9,626 nt of DNA from Parachlamydiaceae bacterium (GTDB lineage: Bacteria > Chlamydiota > Chlamydiia > Chlamydiales > Parachlamydiaceae), in contig JAUXSJ010000353.1 of the NCBI GenBank assembly GCA_030679615.1, positions 1 through 9,626 of the forward strand. The letters run 5' to 3'. The position numbers were made by a program, and so were the translations under genes. Of the stretch, positions 1 to 8,497 are shown one piece after another. How positions within the stretch are numbered: the stretch's first letter is position 1; each line of letters begins with the position of its first letter. Below the pieces are notes generated by a model. That model had not been told where the DNA came from. It made no database searches and saw only the letters and a program-made list of their open reading frames with translations.

Positions 1-3000
1 AAAAAATATTTCTCTTTCAGAAAAAGTTTCATTAGCACCCGTCGTTTCACTAAATCTAAGAACTCTTTTTCGCCATTATTTTGATTTAACTCATGTTAAT
101 TGTTTAAACTATATTCAAGAATCTGAAAAAAAAGCAGTTCATATAAAAGAAATTTATTGGATTGGTAGTTCTGTTTTAAAAAATATAGGAAAAGAAGCAG
201 TCATATTCCTTATTTTCGAAATTTTAAACGGTAATTTTTCGCAGGAAACGATTCGTCGTTGGTTTTCTCAAGCTCCACATTTGGTTAAATTTTTTTTAGA
301 TGAAGAAAATGATTTAGATTTTAGGGTAGTGTTTGAAGGGGATGATAATAATTGTTCGAAAGAACTGAGTTTACAGGTGGTGCGTAAAATTGCATCCATG
401 ATTAAAGAGCATGATATAAAAATAATCGAAGCAAATTATCCCAAGCTATCGAATATGCCCTTTCACCTTTATCAAGATTTTAATTGGAGCGAATCCTATG
501 TGCTTAATTCGCCTCTTTTAGCTAAACGTAAAACAGTCCATGAGCCCCATTTAAAATTTTCCATTGTTGCATTGAATACAGACACAATACCTATAGATAT
601 TAATATTGTGGGATCGATGAATGGTGTTTTAACATTAGAAAACCCGAATTTATCGAGTAGAAATTGCTTCGCTATTCCAACCCGTCAATTAGTGAATTCT
701 CAAAAAACGAGATCTATTGAAATTTCTACGCAACAATATGGCCCTCAAGCCTTTTTAGATTTATTATTTAATTGCTTTCGTCCTTCAACCTATAATTTAG
801 ATGGCTGGAGATATTTTTTAAGAAAATGTATCCGCATGGGAAATCAAAATGATGAAATAAAAATGATCAATAATATCCTTCAATCTAAAGAATGGTATTT
901 GAATCAAAAAGATTGGAAAAAGACATCTTTAACTCAAGTTGAAGCTCGATCCTTATCAGGGTATGTCTATTTATTATTAGAAGAATATTTCATTAAGGTT
1001 GAAGCGGATTGTCACAATCAAAAAGATCCTTATATTTTGAGTGGATTTATTTTTCGAGCCTGTCAATCTCTTTCAAAGGCTTCTTGGATATCTGATCAAG
1101 AGATAAAGGAATTGTGGTGTTATGTCGATCAAATTTATTGGAATAAAAATGTTCGAACTTTAGACAGAACCACAATTAATGGACTTATTAGAAGAGCGAT
1201 TATTGACGAAAATGTGCCTTTTAATGTTCTTTCTGCAAAAATTGGTTTGATGACTTGGTTAATGAATCCTTATTCAGCCACGATTCATTGTGAACAGCCT
1301 TATTTTTATGTGACCGATGAAAATTCATATTTAATGCCAATTAAAATAGGACAACAATGTTTAGTATTGAATGAGTATTTTTCTCATCACCAAGTTCCAG
1401 AATCTTTTATGGAGTTATTTTTACTTTTTAGCAAAAAATATTCCTTATCTCTTAAACAGTTTCCTTTGTCACATTATCATGAGGAATTAGAGATTGATTT
1501 AAACGTCATCAAAAAAATATACGATCAATGGCTAAATCATTCGTCTCCTTTTGTAAATACATTGGGAATGTTGCTCTACCTATCTTTTTATCAAATAAGC
1601 CCAAACTCATTGTATTTTTCTCAAATGGTAGCCACGTTACCTTCATTGGTGAAAAATTTAAATCATCAACAAAAAAATGAAGTTCTAAAAACATTTGACG
1701 CTATAATAACTACTCATTCGGAAATTCAATCTTCCTTAGCAGTTAATTACTTTAAATTGAAGGAAGATCAATCTCATGAATGGATGGAAGGATTAATTAA
1801 AAGCAATCATCCCTTACTTATTGAGATTGGATTTTCCTTATGGAAAGCCAATCGAAATTTTTTAAGAGAAAAAAAATGGCATGATTTTAATTGGGATATT
1901 TTTCATTCAATCGTTCCGCATCACTTTAATCTTTCCCTCAGCTTATATCGAACATTACAAAAGTTTTTTCCTATTAATATGATTCAGACAATAGATGAAG
2001 TTCATTTGATTTGTTCGATCCATTTACAATCACCATTGGTGACTTCAGAGCTTAGAAATTTGGGCCAGCTATTTAATCCATTTTTGGATAATATCGACCC
2101 CATTGATTTTAGAGATGATGCACAACGAGCATTATTTTCTCTCGATTTATCTCAATTAATTCTGAAATTGTTTAATGACCATTTAGAAGACATGGGGGAG
2201 GACTTATTAATAAGATGTTCTCAAAAAAAATATTTAGCAGATTATTCTCATAAGCTTTGGATGTATCGTATCAATCAATTGATCCAAAAAAAATCATATC
2301 CATATGCAACAACACTTTTTGCATTAGCTCATGAAAATAAATGGATGATGTTGGAAAGTTTGGATTCTAGGGTAAGAAATCGTTTAATGATGCATTTAAA
2401 TCAATCTTTGTTAGTTCAGAACTCTGAAATGATGAGGTCTATAATTGTTAGAGAAAGCGACACTTCAATAACGCAGAAAGAAAATTGGGTTTTTCATTCA
2501 ATCTTTTCCTATTTAGAGAAAAATCATTTTAAGTTTATTGAGGGCGATAAAGGTTTCATTATCTTATTAATAAAAATAACCCCTCCTAAAATGATGCTGC
2601 AAACATCTCATTTAATTTTAGAGTCTCTTCAGCTTTATCTGACAGAGGAGTCGTTTTTAAAAAAAGATTCGTCTATACAGTTGATAGATGAATTATTATT
2701 TCATGAAAAAATGGAAGAAATCATTTTATGTCGAGGACCTGAATGGAAGCTTTTTTTATTGGATTATTTACAACAAACTCACACGCTTCAAATTCAAACA
2801 AGAATCAAAGATTTATGGGGAATTTATTTAATTGTCTTAAAGATTTTTAAAATAAATCGATCAAAACAAATACTGCTTTATGATCAATTAGCTCTACTAA
2901 TGAATGCAAGTGTTGAATCTTTAGTTCCCGTTCAATTAAGAGAATGGATTAAATTACATGGAAAAAATATATTTGAACTACTGTTTACCAATAAGCATTT

Positions 3001-6000
3001 AAAAGAAGCTCAGCTATTTTTAATTTCAATAGTAAGATTGAATCTTTCATGTAACAACATGGGAAATGATAAAATCTTAAAAAGAGTTTGGGAACTTTCT
3101 CGGTGCAATTCAGACAAGCCTTCAGATGCATTAATTGATTATTTTTGTTCTCAATCTTTTGAAAAAAGTTTTTCCCATCTTAAAAAAAGGGATTCAATTC
3201 ATTTAAGATTAATTGTAGAAAAGCTTTTCTCTTCATATCCATCTAATTCTGATTTAAATGCATTGAAATGGTTAAATTTGTGTTTAAAGCATTCTGTCAT
3301 TGAGAAAACACTATCTAAAGAATTATATTGTCAGGTTGAAAAAAAAATCGCGAATACTTTAGAAATTTCAAAATACTCTACTGAGAATTTTTTATTAATC
3401 ATTAACGTCATTCAATCCCTGAAAATAAAAAATGAAAAAATATGGTTGATGCTATGGCAAAAGATTGAAAATGAAAAAATAAATCACCAGGAAAGTTTAA
3501 TTTGTTCAAAAGCCTTGGAGACTTTTAAAGAAATTACTAATGAAAAAGAAGGTGGGGAATGTTTTGTTAATTGTTTGAAACATGTTTTCCAATGTATGAC
3601 ACTGGTAAAAAATCTTGAACTCTTTAAATTTATAGAAAATCAAGACTGGCAACATTATTTTATCAAAGATGCAACGATTCATCCTTTATTTTACCCTACA
3701 CTGACAGCATTGTTTTTAGGGGTGACTCAATTAGTAGATTCTAATTCTTTTGATCAAAAATTAATTGAGAATATTTTAATCCAAAAGAAGAGGTTTTCTG
3801 AAGATCGCACATTTAATAAATGGAATCAAGCTATTGAAAAAGCATTACTTCAAAAATTTAAATCTTCTAGAATTCCTAGCGGAATAAAAGTTTTTGCAGA
3901 ATTAATGGCTTCTCACTTGAAGTGTTTTTCTCTAAATAAAAAAAATGATTATTATGATTTATTCGTAAGTCTCATTAAATCGTTCATGACTTTACCTCAA
4001 GAATTGTTGGGCGAAGCCGATATTGGTGATGAATCTTTAGTTGATATTTTTAAGTTTATTGCAAAATCCAATGCACTATCGATTGATGAAAAAATAAACC
4101 TAATACATCTATATGATTTAAAAGTTCATCAGAAGAAAAAGTACATTATTGAACCGCTAGTTTTAGTTATTTTAGAAAAAGGTATTCAGAAAAAAATTGG
4201 ATTTTTAAAATCTTATTTTTTTCCTATTTTTTATGAAATGATTCAAAATCATGAGATCACAGTAGATCAAATTGATCATTTTTTTAATTTAGCTATAAAT
4301 AAATTTACCTTAAATAAAAAAGAAAATGAAAATATTCATTTTTTAAAATTTATATCTTCGATTGATCGATTAACTATATTAGTCAAAGACGATTCTACAA
4401 TTCAAAAAATGGTTCTATTATATACAGAAACCGTTCCTTATTTCTTTTCAAATCAAGAAAATGTGTTACAAGCTTTGAAATTGGTTTTACCTTTTGTAAT
4501 GCAGTACGGAAAAGGGCAAGATTTGAAATCAGAAGAGAAAGAAAAATTCATTTCGTTCTTATTTTTGATATTAAATATTTCAAACAATAGCCCTCAAGAA
4601 GAAAGCCCTTTTAAATCAATAAGTACAAGTTATTATTGGAAAATCTTAGAAATTTTAAATCAAGAAAAAGGATTAAATTTTGAGTTCATTGACGATGCAT
4701 TAATTTTTTTCTTAAAAAGCACAATTGATATGGTGAAGGAAAAAAAATTAAAAAGTTTTGAAGCTATATCAAGACTAGAGCCTATCATGTATTTCTTTTC
4801 AACTGTGTATATAGATGAGTCAAATAAGATCTTAGAGGTTTATAAATTTCATTTTTTAAAAAAACAACAAATATTTGCTCTAGCATATATTGCAAATGTT
4901 TTTTCTCGTCATCAACTTAATTTATTTATGCTAGAAACTTGGTTAAATATGAAAATTGATGACTATTCATTTACTGATCATGAAATGTCTACAAAAGAGT
5001 GTCAGCATATTTTTCATTTGATTGATTTGATTTTAATCAATCCGAGTAAACAAATGTCGAATATTTTGCAAGCAATAGAGCTGATTATCTGGTTAATCAT
5101 AAAATTGCCTACTTCTGATATTGATCAATTAATAAGTTATTTTTCTAAAATATTTAATAGCATTTACGCCCATTCAGATTATTCTTTTTCTGAAGCAGAT
5201 CGTATTCTTTTATATTCGTTTTTTATTCATGGAACAGATGAAAAATTGATCAAAAAACTTAAAGCTGAAAAACAAGATAAACTTTTAAGTAAACTTGGAA
5301 AATTTAATCAAACAATTGATTTGTTATTTTACAATCGAGCTTTAGATTCATTAAATTCTTTAATGAATAAAAGCGAGAGCGGATCAGAGCAAGCTTTCTA
5401 TGTTACGTGGGCATTAAAAAAAATCATTGAATGCTATCAATATGGAATTGATGATAAAAAAATACAATTTATTAAATATATTCAAACTTTAACGCCTTTT
5501 GTGAAAAAAATTGCATTTCAACATGAATTTAAACTCCTCAAGTATTCTCATTTACAAGAATATGATTTTAATAAATTAATAAATGTTTTTGTCGTAACCC
5601 TTATTGAATATGCAGATTTTAATGAATACTCTAAACCGATATATATTAATAATGCGTTTAATGATCAGCGTAAAGAAATCCTTTTTGATTGGTTTCGTTC
5701 TATAAAATCTCCAGAAGAAAACTTTAACAAAGATCTTGTCTGTGATGCTTTATTAATGACTTGGATTAACATCTTAGCAAAAGCAGAAGGTAGTATTTTT
5801 TGGCTTCCTTTTAATCATCCCGATACGAAACGAGAAATCGAAGAAATAAAAGAATATATTGAAAATTATGGTAATACATCACAGAAATATTGTTTTTTAT
5901 TAGTTAATTTTCAATATGCGTGTAAATACATGTTATCCGATAAAATAGAATTTTTTAATGAATTTAATCAATTAATAGAAAAATTAAAGTCTGTTTCCAA

Positions 6001-6793
6001 TTTGAAAGAATCAATATCAATATTTAATATTGTGTCTTGTTTTATTTTAAGTTTAGATGAAACATTTTATAAAAGTAATGAAGAGGAATATAAAAAAATT
6101 TTTAATAAATTCTTAATTTCATTAATGGAATTTGCATTAAAAAATTATCATATAAATATAGAGAAATTTCAAAGGGTTATAACTTTCTTTGTTATAAAAT
6201 CATTTGAAAAAAAAATATTAAATCCAAAAGACGTTAACCATATTTTATTTATTAAATGGATGGGTCCTTATGTAAATTTTAATATATCTGAAGAACCTTT
6301 TCTGTGTTTTATATATTTAATATTTAATCAAGAAGATAGAGTTGAAAGTGATTTTTATAACTATGCTAATGATTTAGAAAAGTTGTTTCCACATATAAAT
6401 GAGTATATTATTCAAACAGGTAGCTATTGTAATTTTCAAAAAGTAATGAAATTGATTACAGATATCTACAAAGTTAATGCATTAATTGGAAAAAAACTTT
6501 TTTTAACGTGGTACTATAGTTTCAATGGGTTATTATTCACGAATAAAAATGGTGAAGCATTATTGAATATGATTTTTTGCTTGAGTAATGGTTTTGTTAA
6601 AGAAACAAATTGTAGTTTGGAATTAAAAGAATTGATTATTTATGCAAATGATATTGAGCAAAAAAAATATATTTGTTCTGAATCTAAAGTTTTTAAAAAG
6701 ATATTCATAGAATATTTTGAAGAGAAAAGAGAGTCATTGGTTCAATCGCAGCTAGAATTTTCAAACTTCATCGATTTGTATCATGATCGATGA
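1..6793 (+). CDS. Giant protein of unknown function, 5' end outside the window (at least 2263 aa)
   Basis: I do not recognise this protein. The frame is open from the first complete codon at position 2 to the TGA at 6791-6793, with no in-frame ATG, GTG or TTG before the TTG at 281. That TTG sits in uninterrupted coding sequence without a Shine-Dalgarno motif, so it is not the start; the true start lies upstream of the window. The visible part is 2263 residues, roughly 260 kDa. It is rich in Lys, Asn, Ile, Leu, Phe and Ser. By eye it is mostly amphipathic helices separated by short polar loops, suggesting a helical solenoid, though no TPR, HEAT or ankyrin consensus is clear. No convincing membrane segment is visible; a signal peptide cannot be judged. 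Visible residues about 50-280 may be a degenerate nucleotidyltransferase-like domain (separate entry). GC falls from about 34% (361-660) to about 18% (6001-6300), against about 40% in a sampled line of gpsA. The uninterrupted length argues for selection on the product. The gene converges on the gpsA-nnr operon. Confidence 0.9.
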   Translation, partial: KNISLSEKVSLAPVVSLNLRTLFRHYFDLTHVNCLNYIQESEKKAVHIKEIYWIGSSVLKNIGKEAVIFLIFEILNGNFSQETIRRWFSQAPHLVKFFLDEENDLDFRVVFEGDDNNCSKELSLQVVRKIASMIKEHDIKIIEANYPKLSNMPFHLYQDFNWSESYVLNSPLLAKRKTVHEPHLKFSIVALNTDTIPIDINIVGSMNGVLTLENPNLSSRNCFAIPTRQLVNSQKTRSIEISTQQYGPQAFLDLLFNCFRPSTYNLDGWRYFLRKCIRMGNQNDEIKMINNILQSKEWYLNQKDWKKTSLTQVEARSLSGYVYLLLEEYFIKVEADCHNQKDPYILSGFIFRACQSLSKASWISDQEIKELWCYVDQIYWNKNVRTLDRTTINGLIRRAIIDENVPFNVLSAKIGLMTWLMNPYSATIHCEQPYFYVTDENSYLMPIKIGQQCLVLNEYFSHHQVPESFMELFLLFSKKYSLSLKQFPLSHYHEELEIDLNVIKKIYDQWLNHSSPFVNTLGMLLYLSFYQISPNSLYFSQMVATLPSLVKNLNHQQKNEVLKTFDAIITTHSEIQSSLAVNYFKLKEDQSHEWMEGLIKSNHPLLIEIGFSLWKANRNFLREKKWHDFNWDIFHSIVPHHFNLSLSLYRTLQKFFPINMIQTIDEVHLICSIHLQSPLVTSELRNLGQLFNPFLDNIDPIDFRDDAQRALFSLDLSQLILKLFNDHLEDMGEDLLIRCSQKKYLADYSHKLWMYRINQLIQKKSYPYATTLFALAHENKWMMLESLDSRVRNRLMMHLNQSLLVQNSEMMRSIIVRESDTSITQKENWVFHSIFSYLEKNHFKFIEGDKGFIILLIKITPPKMMLQTSHLILESLQLYLTEESFLKKDSSIQLIDELLFHEKMEEIILCRGPEWKLFLLDYLQQTHTLQIQTRIKDLWGIYLIVLKIFKINRSKQILLYDQLALLMNASVESLVPVQLREWIKLHGKNIFELLFTNKHLKEAQLFLISIVRLNLSCNNMGNDKILKRVWELSRCNSDKPSDALIDYFCSQSFEKSFSHLKKRDSIHLRLIVEKLFSSYPSNSDLNALKWLNLCLKHSVIEKTLSKELYCQVEKKIANTLEISKYSTENFLLIINVIQSLKIKNEKIWLMLWQKIENEKINHQESLICSKALETFKEITNEKEGGECFVNCLKHVFQCMTLVKNLELFKFIENQDWQHYFIKDATIHPLFYPTLTALFLGVTQLVDSNSFDQKLIENILIQKKRFSEDRTFNKWNQAIEKALLQKFKSSRIPSGIKVFAELMASHLKCFSLNKKNDYYDLFVSLIKSFMTLPQELLGEADIGDESLVDIFKFIAKSNALSIDEKINLIHLYDLKVHQKKKYIIEPLVLVILEKGIQKKIGFLKSYFFPIFYEMIQNHEITVDQIDHFFNLAINKFTLNKKENENIHFLKFISSIDRLTILVKDDSTIQKMVLLYTETVPYFFSNQENVLQALKLVLPFVMQYGKGQDLKSEEKEKFISFLFLILNISNNSPQEESPFKSISTSYYWKILEILNQEKGLNFEFIDDALIFFLKSTIDMVKEKKLKSFEAISRLEPIMYFFSTVYIDESNKILEVYKFHFLKKQQIFALAYIANVFSRHQLNLFMLETWLNMKIDDYSFTDHEMSTKECQHIFHLIDLILINPSKQMSNILQAIELIIWLIIKLPTSDIDQLISYFSKIFNSIYAHSDYSFSEADRILLYSFFIHGTDEKLIKKLKAEKQDKLLSKLGKFNQTIDLLFYNRALDSLNSLMNKSESGSEQAFYVTWALKKIIECYQYGIDDKKIQFIKYIQTLTPFVKKIAFQHEFKLLKYSHLQEYDFNKLINVFVVTLIEYADFNEYSKPIYINNAFNDQRKEILFDWFRSIKSPEENFNKDLVCDALLMTWINILAKAEGSIFWLPFNHPDTKREIEEIKEYIENYGNTSQKYCFLLVNFQYACKYMLSDKIEFFNEFNQLIEKLKSVSNLKESISIFNIVSCFILSLDETFYKSNEEEYKKIFNKFLISLMEFALKNYHINIEKFQRVITFFVIKSFEKKILNPKDVNHILFIKWMGPYVNFNISEEPFLCFIYLIFNQEDRVESDFYNYANDLEKLFPHINEYIIQTGSYCNFQKVMKLITDIYKVNALIGKKLFLTWYYSFNGLLFTNKNGEALLNMIFCLSNGFVKETNCSLELKELIIYANDIEQKKYICSESKVFKKIFIEYFEEKRESLVQSQLEFSNFIDLYHDR
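164..841 (+). other. Possible degenerate nucleotidyltransferase-like domain within the giant protein
   Basis: Numbering residues from the first full codon at position 2, the region shows IYWIGSSVLKNI (Gly55-Ser56), then NDLDFRVVF (Asp104, Asp106), then IPIDINIVGS (Asp199), then SRNCFAI (220-223 for RNCF), and a helical stretch ending in WRYFLRKCIRMG near residue 280. The order GS helix, DxD strand, third Asp in a hydrophobic strand, then an Arg-led motif resembles the polymerase-beta / CCA-adding superfamily (GGxVRD, DxD, third carboxylate, RDFTIN). The GS-to-DxD distance of about 49 residues is much longer than usual, and the RDFTIN-like motif is poor. This is a pattern match by eye. If real, it would be an N-terminal or internal NTase-fold unit fused to a very long helical region. 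Chance similarity is quite possible. Confidence 0.25.
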
Positions 6794-6826
6794 TGATTAA
6801 CGTTTAATTAAAATCAATTAATTGTT

Positions 6827-6972
6827 TTACCAGTTTAACGCAGAGACGGGGAGACGGAGAGACGCAGAGAAGGACATTTGTATAAATTGAAATTATAGAT
6901 TTTTTAACTATAAATATCCTTCTCTGCGTCTTCCCGTCTCTCCGTCTCTGCGTCTCTGCGTAAAACTGGTAA
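6827..6972. repeat. 146-bp imperfect palindrome made of GA-rich octamers (MITE-like or REP-like)
   Basis: The left arm (6827-6874) begins TTACCAGTTTAA, followed by four 8-bp units: CGCAGAGA (6839-6846), CGGGGAGA (6847-6854), CGGAGAGA (6855-6862), CGCAGAGA (6863-6870), then AGGA. The right arm (6917-6972), read on the minus strand, begins TTACCAGTTTTA and carries five units: CGCAGAGA, CGCAGAGA, CGGAGAGA, CGGGAAGA, CGCAGAGA, then AGGA. The arms therefore differ by one whole octamer plus a few substitutions, as expected from unit slippage. The AT-rich centre (6875-6916) partly continues the pairing (AAGGAyATTT). No target-site duplication is evident and there is no coding capacity. It lies between convergent genes, 33 bp after the giant gene's stop and 19 bp beyond the nnr stop. 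Transcripts of either strand would form a very strong hairpin, so it may end transcription or protect 3' ends, but no canonical T-run follows it. Confidence 0.92.
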
Positions 6973-6991
6973 GGTACTTAACTTGTTTTAG

Positions 6992-8497
6992 CTAAATGTT
7001 TTGTTCCAAATTTGCAAAGGCATCTCCAAGATGATTGATAAGATCACTTGCAAGCAATCCACGAGAAGTGTTTCTTGCTTTTGCAGCTAATTCACCCGCA
7101 TAGCCATGTAAAAACACTCCTAAAAGAGCTGCTTGAACGCAATTTAAATTTTGCGATAAAAGTGATGCAATTAATCCTGTTAAAACATCACCACTACCTG
7201 CTGTAGCCATCCCTGGGTCGCCTGAGGGGTTAATGTATATTGGTTCTCCGGGATGGAAAATAAAAGTAGGTGAACCTTTAAGAACTAATGTCACTTGATG
7301 TTGCTCAGCGTAATTTTTACAAAGATTAAGTGTATCAAGATTAAGAATGAAAGGCAGATCAGAATTTAATAAAACTTTCATTTCGCCATGATGAGGAGTC
7401 ATTATAGTTTGTTTTGGTAATTGAAATGGATTCTCTGCATACAAAAACAAGGCATCTGCATCGATAACACAAGGATTTAATAAATTTGGTAATAAATGAT
7501 AAAGAAAAATAGACATTTCATGACTTCTGCCTAATCCTGGGCCAACAAAAATGGATCCTTTCTTATTCATATTTTTTTCTAAATCAGCTTTGTGATGAAA
7601 TTCAAAAGGAATTTTAATGATTTCAGGTGGAGCTGATGATAGTTCAGTTTCTATTCCTTTTGGATAAAATAGCCTCATCATTCCACACCCGCCTCTTAAA
7701 GCAGCATGGGAAGATAAAATAGCTGCTCCTGGCATTGCAGATGAACCCGCTAATCCATTAACTAAACCCGTTTGATATTTGTGTCTTGTTCTTTTTACTT
7801 GAGGTAAAAATGTAGCGACGCTTTCTTTAGTTATTAAACTAAATTCAGTTGAATGATTTTTAATTAAATCTGAGGGTAATCCAAAATTGACTTCTTTTAA
7901 CTTACCTGTTACTTCCCATCCTTCATTTATAAAAAAACCTAATTTGGGTAGCCCAAGGAAAATGGTTTCAGTTGAATGAATGACATATTGACCACACTCT
8001 CCCGTAGAACCATTTAAACCAGAAGGGACATCAATTGATAGGATGGGAAGTTTGCTCTTGTTTGCGAATTCAATAAGTTCAGAATAGGGATTGGAAACTT
8101 CTCCTACAAATCCTGTACCAAATATCCCATCTAGAATGACGCCTTGAGCATCAAAAGATTGAGTATTAGTAAAAATTTCTCCACCTTCTTTCACGAATAG
8201 TTCACGATTAGTTTGACAAAGCTTAGAGCAATTTTCCTTTTTTTCGTATTGAATCGCTTTAACGATAAACCCGGCTTTTAGTAAATGTCTACCTGCAACA
8301 AAGGCATCGCCTGCATTATTTCCCTTGCCGCAAAATAGCCACACATGATGAGAAAAATGATGTTGTTCAATAAAATCAATAACGTGATTAGAAATTCCTA
8401 TTCCAGCATTTTCCATGAAGTCTTTTTCTTGAAAACCCAAAGCATAAGCTTGTCGCTCAAGATCTGCCATGGTTGAAGCTGAAACTATTGTTTTCAT
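6992..8497 (-). CDS. nnr: Bifunctional NAD(P)H-hydrate epimerase / ADP-dependent NAD(P)H-hydrate dehydratase
   Basis: This cytosolic metabolite-repair enzyme rescues NAD(P)H damaged by hydration. The N-terminal YjeF domain interconverts R- and S-NAD(P)HX, and the C-terminal ribokinase-like domain dehydrates S-NAD(P)HX using ADP. The 501 residues match the usual full-length bifunctional form. In the N-domain I see the MENAG helix (28-32), GKGNNAGD (57-64; the family norm is GxGNNGGDG), LDGIFGTGF (122-130) and IDVPSG (155-160) with the expected acidic residue. In the C-domain I see HKYQTG (239-244), GPGLG (319-323), DADAL (346-350), TPHHGE (367-372), LKGSPT (406-411) and GSGDVL (434-439), with Asp437 as the expected catalytic base. 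The ATG at 8495-8497 gives the family-typical N-terminus and overlaps the gpsA stop by one base, so translation is probably coupled. The only oddity is Ala at 62 and 65 in the GxGNN loop. The stop (TAG) lies 19 bp from the palindromic repeat. Confidence 0.96.
   Translation of the reverse strand: MKTIVSASTMADLERQAYALGFQEKDFMENAGIGISNHVIDFIEQHHFSHHVWLFCGKGNNAGDAFVAGRHLLKAGFIVKAIQYEKKENCSKLCQTNRELFVKEGGEIFTNTQSFDAQGVILDGIFGTGFVGEVSNPYSELIEFANKSKLPILSIDVPSGLNGSTGECGQYVIHSTETIFLGLPKLGFFINEGWEVTGKLKEVNFGLPSDLIKNHSTEFSLITKESVATFLPQVKRTRHKYQTGLVNGLAGSSAMPGAAILSSHAALRGGCGMMRLFYPKGIETELSSAPPEIIKIPFEFHHKADLEKNMNKKGSIFVGPGLGRSHEMSIFLYHLLPNLLNPCVIDADALFLYAENPFQLPKQTIMTPHHGEMKVLLNSDLPFILNLDTLNLCKNYAEQHQVTLVLKGSPTFIFHPGEPIYINPSGDPGMATAGSGDVLTGLIASLLSQNLNCVQAALLGVFLHGYAGELAAKARNTSRGLLASDLINHLGDAFANLEQNI

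Noticed and set aside
281..283. TTG as the start codon of the giant gene
   Set aside because: The frame is open to the window edge, no Shine-Dalgarno motif precedes it, and the upstream 93 codons read as normal protein continuous with the rest.
1509..1694. 61-codon minus-strand open frame
   Set aside because: It lies wholly antisense inside the giant gene, has no recognisable motif and is explained by chance.
6804..6821. Small AT-only inverted repeat (TTAATT / AATTAA) after the giant gene as a terminator
   Set aside because: A six-pair A/T stem is too weak for an intrinsic terminator, and such repeats are expected by chance at this base composition.
6839..6960. CRISPR array
   Set aside because: The units are only 8 bp, directly adjacent without spacers, and arranged as an inverted pair.
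6827..6972. Insertion sequence
   Set aside because: The element is only 146 bp, has no transposase frame and no detectable target-site duplication; at most it is a non-autonomous, MITE-like repeat.
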